Shown here: in pieces, positions 19,206-28,606 of the stretch | Layout of the letters: every line of letters begins with the position of its first letter | Position numbering within the stretch: the first letter of the stretch is position 1 | Assembly (NCBI GenBank): GCA_002700365.1 | Contig: PADB01000012.1 | Location: 1-64,000, forward strand | Source: Kordiimonas sp. | GTDB lineage: Bacteria; Pseudomonadota; Alphaproteobacteria; Sphingomonadales; Emcibacteraceae | Length of the DNA stretch: 64,000 bases | Direction of reading: 5' to 3' | The notes under the pieces: model-generated | What the model was told of the DNA's origin: nothing | The model's database searches: none | What the model saw: the letters and a program-made list of their open reading frames with translations, nothing else | Translations under genes and position numbers: made by a program

Positions 19206-21178
19206 GGATCGTTGATTTCATACAGATCAGCGGCGTGATCGTGGCTGTGGCTATGTTTGCGATTATCATCTGTCTGGCACTGGGATATCCCGGTCCATTA
19301 AAAAAAATGGCCGAAGAAAAGCTATCACAGGAGATCGGCCAGCCCGTAAGTATTTCCGGAGGGGTTAAATTCTTCATTTTACCCCGGCCCATGTTAGACG
19401 TGCATGATGTGACTGTAGGAGGGGATGACAGAGGCACGATTAGTGTCGGTCATCTATTGGCACAGATAGAATTAGGACCTTTGTTCGTGGGCAAGGTCGT
19501 TGGCATCGAAATATTGCTGGATCAGCTGCGTGTGGTCGTGGCGGATAATCAATGGCCGCTGGTCCTCGGCGATGGCAAGACCTTGGTTACGAATGAGGAG
19601 GAGAACAGGACTTCAGCGTCATCGCAGGAGGTTGTCTCTGGTCTGCTACGCAGTGTGAAGCACATCGAAATCCGTGACGCACAGTATCGTTATTTTGCCA
19701 CTGACCGCACTTTGCCGTTAGAGGGGCATTTTAATGCCCAGGTTTCGGCTTCCGGCCCCCTTCGCCCCTTAAATATAGAGGCGGATTTACAGGCAATGCC
19801 GGGCCAATTACGATTGGATATGACGTTGGATGATTTGGGCGGGCTGTTTGCGTTTGAAGAACAAGCCCTGAAAATCACAATGCAGCATAGACAGGATGTA
19901 TTGACATTAAATTCCAAGGTGACTTGGCAAGATATTCTGCGTATACGCGGGCAGTTTTCTGCCGAGCGGGTTACATTGTCCGCATGGCAGGCTTTAGCAG
20001 ATTCCTTAAGTGCGCCCCAAAAAGCAAGTGTGCCCCAGAAAGCTGAGGCCGCACAGGAATTGACAGTAGAGGCTGCCGTAAAGAACGGAACAAAGCCGAA
20101 GAGTGTAAAACCTGTTCAGGGCGATGGATCAGCAGAAAGGGAACAGCAGCAACAGCAACAGCAACGTCAAGACCAAGACCAAAAGAGCACTGCGCCCACC
20201 CCCGATAATGCCCGCCCTGACATAGACACCGGGGATGTGGAAAGCGTGACGACCGCGGCTATCCCATTTCCCAGTCTTCCAATGAATGTTGATATTGACC
20301 TGGACTGGGATGTGGGTACGTTTGAAATGGCATCAATGAAGATGACAGACCTATCCGGTCACTTACGGCTGGCACAGGGGCAGCTGAGTATTGATCCTTT
20401 CAAGCTATCCTGGCTGGGGGGGGCATTTACAGGGGGTGTCGGACTCTATAGTGCGGAAAATAAGGGGCATTATAGCAAGATTGAAGGGCGTGATATTCAG
20501 CTTTCACAAGTGGATGATTTTCTGGGAGGGCGTGAATGGGAAGGGGCGTTGAAATTGCAGGCGGACCTAAAAGCCGCAGGTGATAACCATGTTGATGTGC
20601 TTTCCAGTCTTGCGGGGCGTGTTGAAGCGAAGACCGACGCGGCTATCCTGGATACATATTATCTTGAAGTTCTGGCTGCAGATTTATTTGCAGCCCTGTT
20701 TGCGGATAAAGACCGAACTGTATCTAAAGTAAAATGTTTTGATGCGAAGGCCGATATAGAACAGGGGGTTGCATCATTATCTTCATTGGTTTTGGATACG
20801 CAGAAGCTTATTGTGACAGGAAAGGGCAAAGTTGATATCGCTCGACAGAAACTGGACCTAAAGCTTAACCCGAAGCCCAAGAACCCCAGTCTGATTAGTA
20901 TTGCCCCCAAAATAAATATTAGCGGTGATTTCCGTGCGCCTAAAATTTCTCCGGACAGTCTTGATGTGTTGACCAGTGTTGCAACAACGGTTGGTGCCGG
21001 GGCACTGGGCCCAGTGGGATACCTGTTGACGGTGGCGAAAACAGGCAGTTTAGGCAAGAGTGATTGCGCAAAAAGACTGCGTCAGGAAATGGAAGAAGAA
21101 GCGGCAAAGGTGCCAGCCACCTCTGCTACAACATTGCCGCAAGATGACAAGACGGCAAATGAAAATATGCAGAAATAA
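19202..21178 (+). CDS. AsmA-family envelope protein
   Basis: 658-residue protein with an N-terminal membrane anchor (about residues 10-30, IVAVAMFAIIICLALGY) followed by an AsmA N-terminal domain (PVSISGGVKFFILPRPMLDV). A second AsmA-like domain begins near residue 360. AsmA proteins act in outer-membrane assembly and, in some members, phospholipid transport between membranes. A low-complexity linker near residues 265-350 contains seven consecutive glutamines (315-321). It starts inside the HAD gene and ends just before the ATP12 gene. Confidence 0.85.
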   Translation: MRIVDFIQISGVIVAVAMFAIIICLALGYPGPLKKMAEEKLSQEIGQPVSISGGVKFFILPRPMLDVHDVTVGGDDRGTISVGHLLAQIELGPLFVGKVVGIEILLDQLRVVVADNQWPLVLGDGKTLVTNEEENRTSASSQEVVSGLLRSVKHIEIRDAQYRYFATDRTLPLEGHFNAQVSASGPLRPLNIEADLQAMPGQLRLDMTLDDLGGLFAFEEQALKITMQHRQDVLTLNSKVTWQDILRIRGQFSAERVTLSAWQALADSLSAPQKASVPQKAEAAQELTVEAAVKNGTKPKSVKPVQGDGSAEREQQQQQQQRQDQDQKSTAPTPDNARPDIDTGDVESVTTAAIPFPSLPMNVDIDLDWDVGTFEMASMKMTDLSGHLRLAQGQLSIDPFKLSWLGGAFTGGVGLYSAENKGHYSKIEGRDIQLSQVDDFLGGREWEGALKLQADLKAAGDNHVDVLSSLAGRVEAKTDAAILDTYYLEVLAADLFAALFADKDRTVSKVKCFDAKADIEQGVASLSSLVLDTQKLIVTGKGKVDIARQKLDLKLNPKPKNPSLISIAPKINISGDFRAPKISPDSLDVLTSVATTVGAGALGPVGYLLTVAKTGSLGKSDCAKRLRQEMEEEAAKVPATSATTLPQDDKTANENMQK

Positions 21179-21185
21179 AAAGATT

Positions 21186-21947
21186 ATGACAAACGAGACG
21201 AGCACGTTGAACGACGACAATGCGCCCAAGGCAACAATGCCTGAGAAAAAGGTTTTAAAGCGTTTTTATAAAAATGTGGATGTGGTTGCGAAAGGTGATG
21301 ATTTTGAAATACATCTGGATGGCCGCCCTGTAAAAACGCCACTGCGTAAAAGATTGACGCTGCCCACGGATAAAATGGCCCAAGCGGTGGCGGAAGAGTG
21401 GCAGGCGCAGGGCGAGAATATTGACCCCTTATCCATGCCGTTGACACGTCTGGCGAATACGTCCCATGATCGTATTGGTGAGCATCGCCTTGAAATAACG
21501 CAAGAATTAGTCCGTTTTGTCAATGGGGACCAAATCTGCTACCGCGCTGATTATCCGCAGTCGTTAATCGAACGTCAGGCAGAAATGTGGACCCCGTTGT
21601 TAAATTGGCTGTCACAGCGACATGATATACAATTGCTTGTCACGACGGGTATTATTCCGCAGGACCAGACAGCGGAAACATTGGGGCAGTTTGAAAAGAT
21701 TTTTAACGGTTATGATGCCTTTCACCTGACAGCGTTACATAATATTGTGACAATCTGTACGTCAGTGACGATTGGTCTGGCGGCGATGGATGGCTTCCTG
21801 GATGCGCAGTCGGCATGGGCTGCCGCGCAGGTAGATGAGAATTTTCAGATTGAAAATTGGGGTGCGGATGACGAAGCGGAGGCCCGCCGAGAGCAATTAT
21901 ATGGCGAGTTGTCCCAAGCCCTGACTTTTTTGTCCCTCTGTGCCTGA
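21186..21947 (+). CDS. ATP12-family F1-ATPase assembly chaperone
   Basis: 253-residue ATP12 protein, which in mitochondria and alphaproteobacteria helps the F1 alpha subunit assemble. Diagnostic parts are VKTPLRKRLTLPTDKMAQAV, EEWQAQGENIDPLSMPLTRL and the central VRFVNGDQICYRADYPQ. The ATG at 21186 is chosen because it falls after the preceding stop; the frame is open from 21060 but that overlaps the AsmA gene. Essentially restricted to alphaproteobacteria and mitochondria, so a good taxonomic marker. Confidence 0.93.
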   Translation: MTNETSTLNDDNAPKATMPEKKVLKRFYKNVDVVAKGDDFEIHLDGRPVKTPLRKRLTLPTDKMAQAVAEEWQAQGENIDPLSMPLTRLANTSHDRIGEHRLEITQELVRFVNGDQICYRADYPQSLIERQAEMWTPLLNWLSQRHDIQLLVTTGIIPQDQTAETLGQFEKIFNGYDAFHLTALHNIVTICTSVTIGLAAMDGFLDAQSAWAAAQVDENFQIENWGADDEAEARREQLYGELSQALTFLSLCA

Positions 21948-22088
21948 GGCAAAGATTAGAGGGGGCATCTCGCTATTAGAGGACTATTTTCGTTTACTAT
22001 AGAGCGATGGTCTAATTTATTTTTTCGTGGTTTATTGCAAAAAAGGTAAGGGGGGACTGGTCAAGAGAATAAATCCGGGATATAAGGT

Positions 22089-22100
22089 TACTCATGAGTA
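22089..22100. promoter_or_regulatory. 12-bp perfect palindrome upstream of pccB
   Basis: TACTCATGAGTA is self-complementary over all 12 bases and lies 31 bases before the pccB ATG, in the 184-base gap after ATP12. It could be an operator. No known regulator was matched. Confidence 0.25.
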
Positions 22101-22131
22101 GCTTTTAGAAGAAGATGTCGTGAGGCTTAGC

Positions 22132-23664
22132 ATGCAAAAGATACTGGAAAAATTAGAAGAAAAGCGTGCCCAGGCACGGGCAGGCGGTGGTGCACAGCGT
22201 GTAGAAGCGCAGCATAAACGTGGGAAGTTAACGGCCCGCGAGCGGATTGAATTACTGCTGGATCCAGAATCTTTCGAAGAATATGACATGTTCAAAGAGC
22301 ACCGCTGTACTGATTTTGGGATGGCGGATCAAAAAATTCCAGGAGATGGGGTTGTTACGGGTAACGGGACGATTAATGGCCGTTTGGTCTATGTCTTCAG
22401 TCAGGACTTTACGGTGTTCGGTGGGTCGTTATCTGAAACATATGCCGAAAAAATAAGTAAGATCATGGATATGGCCATGAAAGTCGGGGCGCCGGTCATT
22501 GGCTTAAACGATTCTGGTGGCGCGCGTATTCAGGAAGGCGTCGCATCACTGGCGGGCTATGCGGAGGTATTCCAACGCAATATCATGGCGTCAGGCGTGA
22601 TCCCGCAAATTTCTGTGATTATGGGGCCGTGCGCAGGTGGGGCGGTATATTCCCCGGCGATGACAGATTTTATTTTTATGGTCAAAGATAGCTCATATAT
22701 GTTCGTGACGGGCCCGGACGTTGTGAAGACTGTCACAAACGAAGTTGTCACGCAGGAAGAATTAGGTGGTGCAGATACCCATACCACGAAGTCCAGTGTT
22801 GCGGATCGGGCGTTTGAAAATGATGTTGAGACGTTAAAGCAGGTGCGTCGTTTCTATGATTTTCTGCCTTTAAATAATAAAGAAAAACCGCCGGTACGAG
22901 CTTCGTTTGATGATCCGGACCGTTTAGAAATGTCGTTGGATACATTGGTGCCCGCCAATGCAAATAAACCATACGATATGCATGAACTGATTATGAAGAC
23001 AGTCGATGAGGGGGACTTTTTTGAAGTGCAACCCAGATATGCGGCAAACATTATCACGGGTTTTGGGCGTATTGAGGGGCAGACTGTCGGGGTTGTCGCG
23101 AACCAGCCTATGGTGCTGGCAGGGTGTTTGGATATTAACGCCTCACGTAAGGCTGCGCGTTTCGTTCAGTTCTGCGATTGTTTTAACATTCCTATTCTGA
23201 CATTGGTGGATGTTCCCGGCTTTCTTCCCGGAACGGCGCAGGAATATAATGGTATCATCAAGCATGGTGCTAAACTGCTTTTTGCCTATGGGGAAGCAAC
23301 AGTCCCTAAAATTACGATTATCACGCGTAAGGCTTATGGTGGGGCCTATGATGTGATGGCATCGAAGCATTTGCGCGGCGATTTGAATTACGCATGGCCA
23401 ACGGCAGAAATTGCTGTGATGGGAGCGAAGGGCGCGGTGGAAATCATATTCCGTAATGAAATTGGTGACCCAGATAAAATCGCAGAAAAGACGCAGGACT
23501 ATACTGAAAAATTTACGAACCCCTTTGTTGCGGCGGGGCGGGGCTTTATTGATGAGGTTATCATGCCACATTCTACACGACGTCGTGTCGCTAAAGGGTT
23601 GCGCATTCTTAAGAATAAGCAATTAGAGAACCCCTGGAAAAAACATAGCAATATTCCACTTTAA
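22132..23664 (+). CDS. pccB: Propionyl-CoA carboxylase beta chain (carboxyltransferase)
   Basis: 510-residue carboxyltransferase subunit that moves carboxylate from biotin to propionyl-CoA, giving methylmalonyl-CoA. Crotonase-fold halves are marked by [20 protein letters not shown] and [20 protein letters not shown]. The ATG at 22132 gives the family length; a GTG at 22120 is also possible. pccA follows after 14 bases, so both holoenzyme subunits are made together. Acetyl-CoA carboxylase subunits are less likely given the AccD5/PccB-type length and partner. Confidence 0.93.
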   Translation: MQKILEKLEEKRAQARAGGGAQRVEAQHKRGKLTARERIELLLDPESFEEYDMFKEHRCTDFGMADQKIPGDGVVTGNGTINGRLVYVFSQDFTVFGGSLSETYAEKISKIMDMAMKVGAPVIGLNDSGGARIQEGVASLAGYAEVFQRNIMASGVIPQISVIMGPCAGGAVYSPAMTDFIFMVKDSSYMFVTGPDVVKTVTNEVVTQEELGGADTHTTKSSVADRAFENDVETLKQVRRFYDFLPLNNKEKPPVRASFDDPDRLEMSLDTLVPANANKPYDMHELIMKTVDEGDFFEVQPRYAANIITGFGRIEGQTVGVVANQPMVLAGCLDINASRKAARFVQFCDCFNIPILTLVDVPGFLPGTAQEYNGIIKHGAKLLFAYGEATVPKITIITRKAYGGAYDVMASKHLRGDLNYAWPTAEIAVMGAKGAVEIIFRNEIGDPDKIAEKTQDYTEKFTNPFVAAGRGFIDEVIMPHSTRRRVAKGLRILKNKQLENPWKKHSNIPL

Positions 23665-23678
23665 GGGGAGGGCTGATA

Positions 23679-25664
23679 ATGTTTTCAAAAATTTTAATTG
23701 CCAACCGCGGTGAAATTGCCTGCCGTGTTATTAAAACGGCCCGTAAAATGGGAATTCAAACCGTAGCGGTATTTTCTGAGGCGGATACCGATGCCTTGCA
23801 TGTGCAAATGGCTGATGAAGCTGTCTTTATTGGGCCTGCCCCCGCAGCGGAAAGTTATTTGATTGCAGATAAGATCATTGCAGCATGCAAAGAAACAGGC
23901 GCAGAGGCAGTGCATCCGGGATATGGATTTCTGTCTGAAAACGCGGACTTTTGTCGCCGTCTTCAGGAAGAGAAAATCACATTTATTGGCCCTGGCATCC
24001 GTGCCATTAGTGCTATGGGGGATAAAATTGAATCCAAGAAGCTGGCCTCAGAGGCCGGGGTAAGCACCGTTCCTGGATATATGGGGGTTATTCCAACCGC
24101 AGAAGAAGCCGTAAAAATAGCGCAGGAGATAGGCTATCCCGTGATGATTAAGGCGTCTGCCGGCGGTGGGGGTAAGGGTATGCGGGTCGCCTATAATGAT
24201 CAGGAGGCGCATGAAGGTTTTGTATCCGCGACCAATGAAGCCATATCCAGCTTTGCTGATGATCGTGTTTTCGTGGAAAAGTTTATTGAAGAACCGCGCC
24301 ATATTGAAATTCAGGTTCTGGGCGACAGTCACGGCCATGTCATTTATCTGGGGGAACGGGAATGTTCCATTCAACGGCGCCACCAGAAAGTCGTTGAAGA
24401 GGCCCCGAGTCCCTTCCTGGATGAAAAGACGCGCAAAGCCATGGGGGAGGAAGCTGTGGCTCTGGCGAAAGCGGTAGATTACCAGTCTGCGGGAACGGTG
24501 GAATTTATCGTTGATAAGGATAAGAATTTCTATTTCCTTGAGATGAATACACGTTTGCAAGTGGAACATCCCGTCACAGAACTGGTCACGGGAGTGGACC
24601 TTGTGGAGCAGATGATAAATGTAGCCGCAGGACGCGAATTAGAGATCGCCCAGGATGACGTGAAGCTGACAGGGTGGGCGATTGAGAATCGCATTTATGC
24701 TGAAGATCCTCTACGTAACTTTTTGCCGTCAATCGGTCGGTTGGTGCGGTATCGTCCCCCGGAAGAAAATGCGAATGTGCGGGTTGATACCGGGGTATAT
24801 GAAGGTGCGGAAATCAGCATGTTTTACGACCCTATGATCGCGAAGCTTTGTACTTATGGGGATACGCGCGAAGAAGCCATAGGTCATATGCGTAAAGCTT
24901 TGGATGAGTATTATATCCGTGGCATTGGTCACAACATCAGCTTTGTCGCCGATGTGATGAACAATCAACGGTTTCAGGAAGGCCGCCTGACAACTAATTT
25001 TATAGCTGAAGAATATCCGGACGGGTTTAGTGGTGGTCAATTGCGTGAGACATCGCGTCGCGTCATCACGGCGGTGGCGTTGGCCGTTCATGCCTGCGAA
25101 ATTGGACGCCAAAGTCGCATTTCAGGAAAAATAGACGATGCCGCCCCGGCATATGGCGATGAATGGGTTGTTAGTATTGAAGGGGATGATGAGCTTGCGA
25201 TGTTCAAATTGTCATCTTCTGGGCTTGATGTCGTTCTAGGTAATGAACATGTCGCAGTAGAGACAAGCTGGACGCCTGCTGATCCCGTTTTCAGAGGGAC
25301 AGTAGCAGGAACGGATGTATGCGTTGAGGTTGACCGCGCCGAGGATGGTTATCGGTTGCGTTATGATGGCGTAGACAAGGTTGTTTACGTGCGGACGCCG
25401 CGTGAAGCGGAATTAGCGGCCTTAATGCCGGAGAAAGTCGCGCCTGATACATCGAAATATCTGTTATGTCCAATGCCGGGGCTGATCGTATCTTTATCTG
25501 TTGCCGAAGGGGATGAGGTCAAGGCAGGACAGGCATTGGCAGTCGTAGAAGCCATGAAAATGGAAAATATACTGCGCGCCGAAAAAGATGCGGTTGTGAA
25601 AAAAATATATGCTGAAGCCGGAGCAAGTCTGGCTGTGGATGACGTGATTATTGAATACGAATAA
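23679..25664 (+). CDS. pccA: Propionyl-CoA carboxylase alpha chain (biotin carboxylase and BCCP)
   Basis: 661-residue biotin-dependent subunit. Biotin carboxylase occupies about residues 1-450 (KILIANRGEIACRVIKTARK; ATP-grasp loop KASAGGGGKGMRV). A BT linker domain follows. The biotinyl domain at the C-terminus carries EAMKMEN with biotin lysine K627. It works with PccB in propionate, odd-chain and branched amino-acid breakdown. Methylmalonyl-CoA epimerase and mutase are not in the window. Confidence 0.95.
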   Translation: MFSKILIANRGEIACRVIKTARKMGIQTVAVFSEADTDALHVQMADEAVFIGPAPAAESYLIADKIIAACKETGAEAVHPGYGFLSENADFCRRLQEEKITFIGPGIRAISAMGDKIESKKLASEAGVSTVPGYMGVIPTAEEAVKIAQEIGYPVMIKASAGGGGKGMRVAYNDQEAHEGFVSATNEAISSFADDRVFVEKFIEEPRHIEIQVLGDSHGHVIYLGERECSIQRRHQKVVEEAPSPFLDEKTRKAMGEEAVALAKAVDYQSAGTVEFIVDKDKNFYFLEMNTRLQVEHPVTELVTGVDLVEQMINVAAGRELEIAQDDVKLTGWAIENRIYAEDPLRNFLPSIGRLVRYRPPEENANVRVDTGVYEGAEISMFYDPMIAKLCTYGDTREEAIGHMRKALDEYYIRGIGHNISFVADVMNNQRFQEGRLTTNFIAEEYPDGFSGGQLRETSRRVITAVALAVHACEIGRQSRISGKIDDAAPAYGDEWVVSIEGDDELAMFKLSSSGLDVVLGNEHVAVETSWTPADPVFRGTVAGTDVCVEVDRAEDGYRLRYDGVDKVVYVRTPREAELAALMPEKVAPDTSKYLLCPMPGLIVSLSVAEGDEVKAGQALAVVEAMKMENILRAEKDAVVKKIYAEAGASLAVDDVIIEYE

Positions 25665-25769
25665 AGCTGACAACAATGATTGAAGGCGAAGAGGACCGGG
25701 GGGCAACAAGGAGGTTCTCCGGCCCTTTTGTACAAGAAAGACTGAATAGGGCCGGGGAGAGAATATCTT

Positions 25770-26084
25770 ATGCTGGCAGAGGGCAAAAAAGCGGTTAAAG
25801 CCGTCATCAGCGGTAAGGTTCAGGGAGTCTGGTTCCGGGACTGGACGGTCCAGGAGGCGCAAAAACGTCATTTGGACGGGTGGGTGCGAAATCGCACAGA
25901 GGGCACGGTAGAAGCAATGTTTGTAGGAGATGAGGCAGACGTCGATGATATGCTTCATGCCTGCGAAAGTGGACCTGCGGCGGCGCGTGTAGATCGTGTT
26001 GATGTCCGTGCAGCTATTGGCATTGTTGCGAAGGGTTTTGTGCGTAAGCCAACGGTTGATCTGGGTGAAAGCCGCAATCAATGA
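25770..26084 (+). CDS. acyP: Acylphosphatase
   Basis: 104-residue acylphosphatase, which hydrolyses acyl phosphates such as acetyl phosphate or carbamoyl phosphate. The active-site loop GKVQGVWFRDW includes R23, and the second catalytic residue N41 lies in WVRNRTEGTVEA. Normal length. It is 105 bases after pccA and convergent with lipB. Confidence 0.92.
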   Translation: MLAEGKKAVKAVISGKVQGVWFRDWTVQEAQKRHLDGWVRNRTEGTVEAMFVGDEADVDDMLHACESGPAAARVDRVDVRAAIGIVAKGFVRKPTVDLGESRNQ

Positions 26085-26114
26085 CAGGGTTGAAGCACCG
26101 CCAAATGCTTTCGG

Positions 26115-26756
26115 TTACAGTTTGACGGGCATTTCCCCAAATGTCTGTTCAAAACAGCGTATCAGCGCCGTATCAAGGTCATCCATCGTGACGGGAAGGC
26201 CAAGGTCGACGAGTGATGTTACACCAAATTGATCCAGACCACATGGCACGATGCCCTTAAAATGGCCTAAGTCAGGTTCGACATTAATGGAAATTCCATG
26301 GAAACTGACCCACTTGCGCACGCGAACGCCTAAAGCGGCGATTTTATCCTCACGCCCGTTGTCGCGGGCAACCCAGACACCAACGCGTCCATCGCGACGT
26401 TCGCCTACAACATTGAATTCGGCGAGCGTGTCAATAATCCATTGTTCCAGATCACAAACAAATTTGCGGACATCACGACCACGCTTACGCAGGTCGAGCA
26501 TGACATAGACAACGCGCTGACCCGGGCCATGGTATGTGTATTGGCCGCCACGCCCCGCGTCAAAGACAGGGAAGCGATCGGGTTCAAGCAAGTCATTCTG
26601 GTCTGCAGAAGTGCCAGCGGTATATAGCGGGGGGTGTTCAAGCAGCCATAATAGTTCTGCGGCCTGATTATTGCTGATTACTGCAACACGGGCTTCCATT
26701 TCTGCTAAAGCTTGTTCATAGGGGATCAGCCCTGTGCTTGTTTTCCACTCAATCAT
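26115..26756 (-). CDS. lipB: Lipoyl(octanoyl) transferase LipB
   Basis: 213-residue enzyme that transfers octanoate from acyl carrier protein to lipoyl domains. The signature [16 protein letters not shown] (69-84) is present. Catalytic C172 (PCGL) and K138 (KIAALGVR) match the Cys-Lys dyad. Lipoylation activates 2-oxoacid dehydrogenases and the glycine cleavage system. lipA is not nearby. It is transcribed away from the FliN-like gene. Confidence 0.95.
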   Translation of the reverse strand: MIEWKTSTGLIPYEQALAEMEARVAVISNNQAAELLWLLEHPPLYTAGTSADQNDLLEPDRFPVFDAGRGGQYTYHGPGQRVVYVMLDLRKRGRDVRKFVCDLEQWIIDTLAEFNVVGERRDGRVGVWVARDNGREDKIAALGVRVRKWVSFHGISINVEPDLGHFKGIVPCGLDQFGVTSLVDLGLPVTMDDLDTALIRCFEQTFGEMPVKL

Positions 26757-26778
26757 TGCCAGCGCCTATCCCTTGGGC

Positions 26779-26792
26779 ATGATATGCATCAT
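26779..26792. promoter_or_regulatory. Short inverted repeat upstream of lipB
   Basis: ATGAT-ATGC-ATCAT is a perfect 5-bp inverted repeat 22 bases upstream of the lipB start, in the lipB / FliN-like divergent region. An operator role is only a guess. Confidence 0.2.
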
Positions 26793-26879
26793 TTGTGTTT
26801 CTCCGTGACCACAAAAAGAGCCATTCTGTTCTTTAATACGCCCGCATAGCGTAAATCGCTAGTGTTTAAACTGCCCTTT

Positions 26880-27137
26880 ATGTTACAAGGGGGCATGATT
26901 ACACGTGCAATAGAAGATGTCGCCGTTGAATTAACGGTGGTCCTCGGCCAGACGGAAATGCCGATCAGCCAATTATTGAAAATGGGCCGGGGGGCTGTAA
27001 TTGATCTGGATGCGGACCATGATGATCCGGTGATGATTTATGCCAACGGTGAATTAATTGCCAAGGGTGAAATCATTTTATCCGGGGATAAAATCGCAAT
27101 TAACATTACCGAAAGCGTCAAGAGCTACCAGCGATAG
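26880..27137 (+). CDS. FliN-family (SPOA domain) protein
   Basis: About 85 residues consisting of one SPOA (surface presentation of antigens) domain, as in the C-terminal half of flagellar switch protein FliN. Family features are AVELTVVLGQTEMPISQLLK, GAVIDLD and VMIYANGELIAKGEIILSGD. FliN builds the C-ring of the flagellar motor; type III secretion homologues exist. The start is uncertain: GTG 26862, ATG 26880 and ATG 26895 are all in frame. No other flagellar or secretion gene is in the window, so the role here is open. Confidence 0.75.
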   Translation: MLQGGMITRAIEDVAVELTVVLGQTEMPISQLLKMGRGAVIDLDADHDDPVMIYANGELIAKGEIILSGDKIAINITESVKSYQR

Positions 27138-27156
27138 CTTTTTTTTACCCAGAAAC

Positions 27157-27222
27157 AACACTTAATTAGTGTTATTATATAATTTTTACATAATTTCTTG
27201 ATTTTTTAGTGTAAAACACTAA
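27157..27222. promoter_or_regulatory. Paired inverted repeats upstream of the siroheme/APS-reductase operon
   Basis: Two inverted repeats share the half-site AGTGT/ACACT: AACACT-N5-AGTGTT at 27157-27173 and TTAGTGT-N3-ACACTAA at 27206-27222. The AGTGT copies are exactly 40 bases apart, about four helical turns. They lie in a very AT-rich gap 33-98 bases before the operon start. A sulfur-responsive repressor or activator is a plausible binder, but none is identified. Confidence 0.5.
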
Positions 27223-27254
27223 TTTATAGGCTTCTGTCATTAAAGGATGAACCC

Positions 27255-27830
27255 ATGTTGCCATTAATGCTTGATATTGCTAAAGGCAAGATCCTGCTCG
27301 TGGGGAAGGGGGCAGCCTTAAAGCAGCGTTATACTTTGTTGATGCAGGCAGGGGTGACAGATTTAACGATCTATGTACCAGAAGCGGAAGATGCAGCGGT
27401 ATTGTTTGAAGGCGCGGATAAGACGCGGTCGGTCAAAGTACACGTGGGTGTTCCCGGTGATGGTGACGTGGCTGATGCGTTGCTGTTGATGGTCGCGGGA
27501 ATTGATGAGGCGATTGCCGAGCAATTTGCGAGTCTTGCACGGTCACACAACGTGCTCGTGAATGTGGAAGACAACAAACGTCTGTGTGATTTTTATATGC
27601 CGTCATTGGTACGGCGAGGGGATTTGGTTCTGGCCATCTCCACGGGGGGGAAAAGCCCGGGTCTTGCCCGGCGGCTACGGTTGAAGTTGGAAGATATGTT
27701 CGGCCCTGAATGGGAAGCACGATTGGAGCAGATCGCGACATTACGTAAACAGTGGCGGAATGATGGTATTGAGTTAAAGCAGCTTTCCACCAAGACGGAT
27801 GAGCTGATTGATAAGGAAAATTGGTTATGA
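27255..27830 (+). CDS. Precorrin-2 dehydrogenase / sirohydrochlorin ferrochelatase (CysG N-terminal type)
   Basis: 191-residue protein matching the NAD-dependent N-terminal half of CysG and yeast Met8. It oxidises precorrin-2 and inserts iron to make siroheme, the cofactor of sulfite and nitrite reductases. The Rossmann start ILLVGKGAAL, the catalytic-Asp motif NVEDNKRLCDFYMPS and AISTGGKSPGLARRLR are visible. The methyltransferase half is absent, so a separate CobA is needed elsewhere. It overlaps the APS reductase gene by four bases (ATGA). Confidence 0.9.
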   Translation: MLPLMLDIAKGKILLVGKGAALKQRYTLLMQAGVTDLTIYVPEAEDAAVLFEGADKTRSVKVHVGVPGDGDVADALLLMVAGIDEAIAEQFASLARSHNVLVNVEDNKRLCDFYMPSLVRRGDLVLAISTGGKSPGLARRLRLKLEDMFGPEWEARLEQIATLRKQWRNDGIELKQLSTKTDELIDKENWL

Positions 27831-28549
27831 CCGCAGTGCAGGCACAACATGTTCTCAAGACGGAAGACCGTCTGCAGGAGATGACAGAAAAATATGGGCA
27901 GTTTGAGACTCTTGACCTGATTGAGGCGATGGTTAAGCAGGAATTTTCTGGCGAGATTGCCCTGGTGTCGTCTTTTGGGGCGGAAGCTGTTGTGTTGTTG
28001 GACTTGGTCGCACAGGTCGACAAAAACGTGCCAGTTATTTTTATTGATACACGTAAACTGTTTGGTGAAACGTTGCGGTACCGCGATAAGGTTGCCGAAA
28101 CACTGGGGTTGACGAATATCATTTCTGTACAGCCCGATCCGGTCGATGTGGAAGCCGAAGATAAGAACGGTCTGTTGTGGAGTCGCAATGTGGATGCCTG
28201 CTGTGATCTGCGGAAGGTGCGCCCGTTGGCCCGTGCGATGGACCAATATGCCGCATGGTTTACAGGGCGCAAACGGTTCCAAGCGTCAACGCGTGCTAAT
28301 ATTCCATTGATTGAACAGGATGGTAGTAAGTTCAAGATTAACCCATTGGCCCATTGGGATGCAGCCGCGTTGGAAAAACATATGCAGAGCCGTAATCTGC
28401 CGCGACACCCATTGGTTGAGGATGGCTATCCTTCTATTGGGTGTATGCCATGTACGCGACGTGTAGAGCCGGGCGAAGACGCGCGCGCGGGGCGTTGGGC
28501 CGGGATTGAAAAGACGGAATGCGGCATTCATATCGCCGAAAATATTTAA
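27827..28549 (+). CDS. cysH: Assimilatory adenylyl-sulfate (APS) reductase
   Basis: 240-residue reductase of activated sulfate to sulfite. The cysteines typical of the iron-sulfur APS-type enzyme are present: C125-C126 in DACCDLRKVRPL and C206/C209 in GCMPCTRRV, which bind a [4Fe-4S] cluster. The C-terminal KTECGIH holds catalytic C232. These extra cysteines argue for APS rather than PAPS as substrate. Start is ATG 27827, overlapping the siroheme gene. cysI, cysD and cysN are not adjacent. Confidence 0.93.
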   Translation: MTAVQAQHVLKTEDRLQEMTEKYGQFETLDLIEAMVKQEFSGEIALVSSFGAEAVVLLDLVAQVDKNVPVIFIDTRKLFGETLRYRDKVAETLGLTNIISVQPDPVDVEAEDKNGLLWSRNVDACCDLRKVRPLARAMDQYAAWFTGRKRFQASTRANIPLIEQDGSKFKINPLAHWDAAALEKHMQSRNLPRHPLVEDGYPSIGCMPCTRRVEPGEDARAGRWAGIEKTECGIHIAENI

Positions 28550-28566
28550 ATTTTCTGATTATCAGC

Positions 28567-28595
28567 TTGCCAGTTATGGCGGCTTTTGCTATCTG
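28567..28595 (+). promoter_or_regulatory. Candidate promoter of tRNA-Leu
   Basis: TTGCCA (28567-28572) and TATCTG (28590-28595) are 17 bases apart and place a start about five bases before the mature tRNA. The -10 match is moderate. Confidence 0.4.
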
Positions 28596-28606
28596 CTAGC
28601 TCACTT

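Noticed and set aside
25681-25735. A terminator after pccA
   Set aside because: The possible G/C-rich stem has mismatches and a long loop, with only a short T4 tract, so it is not convincing.
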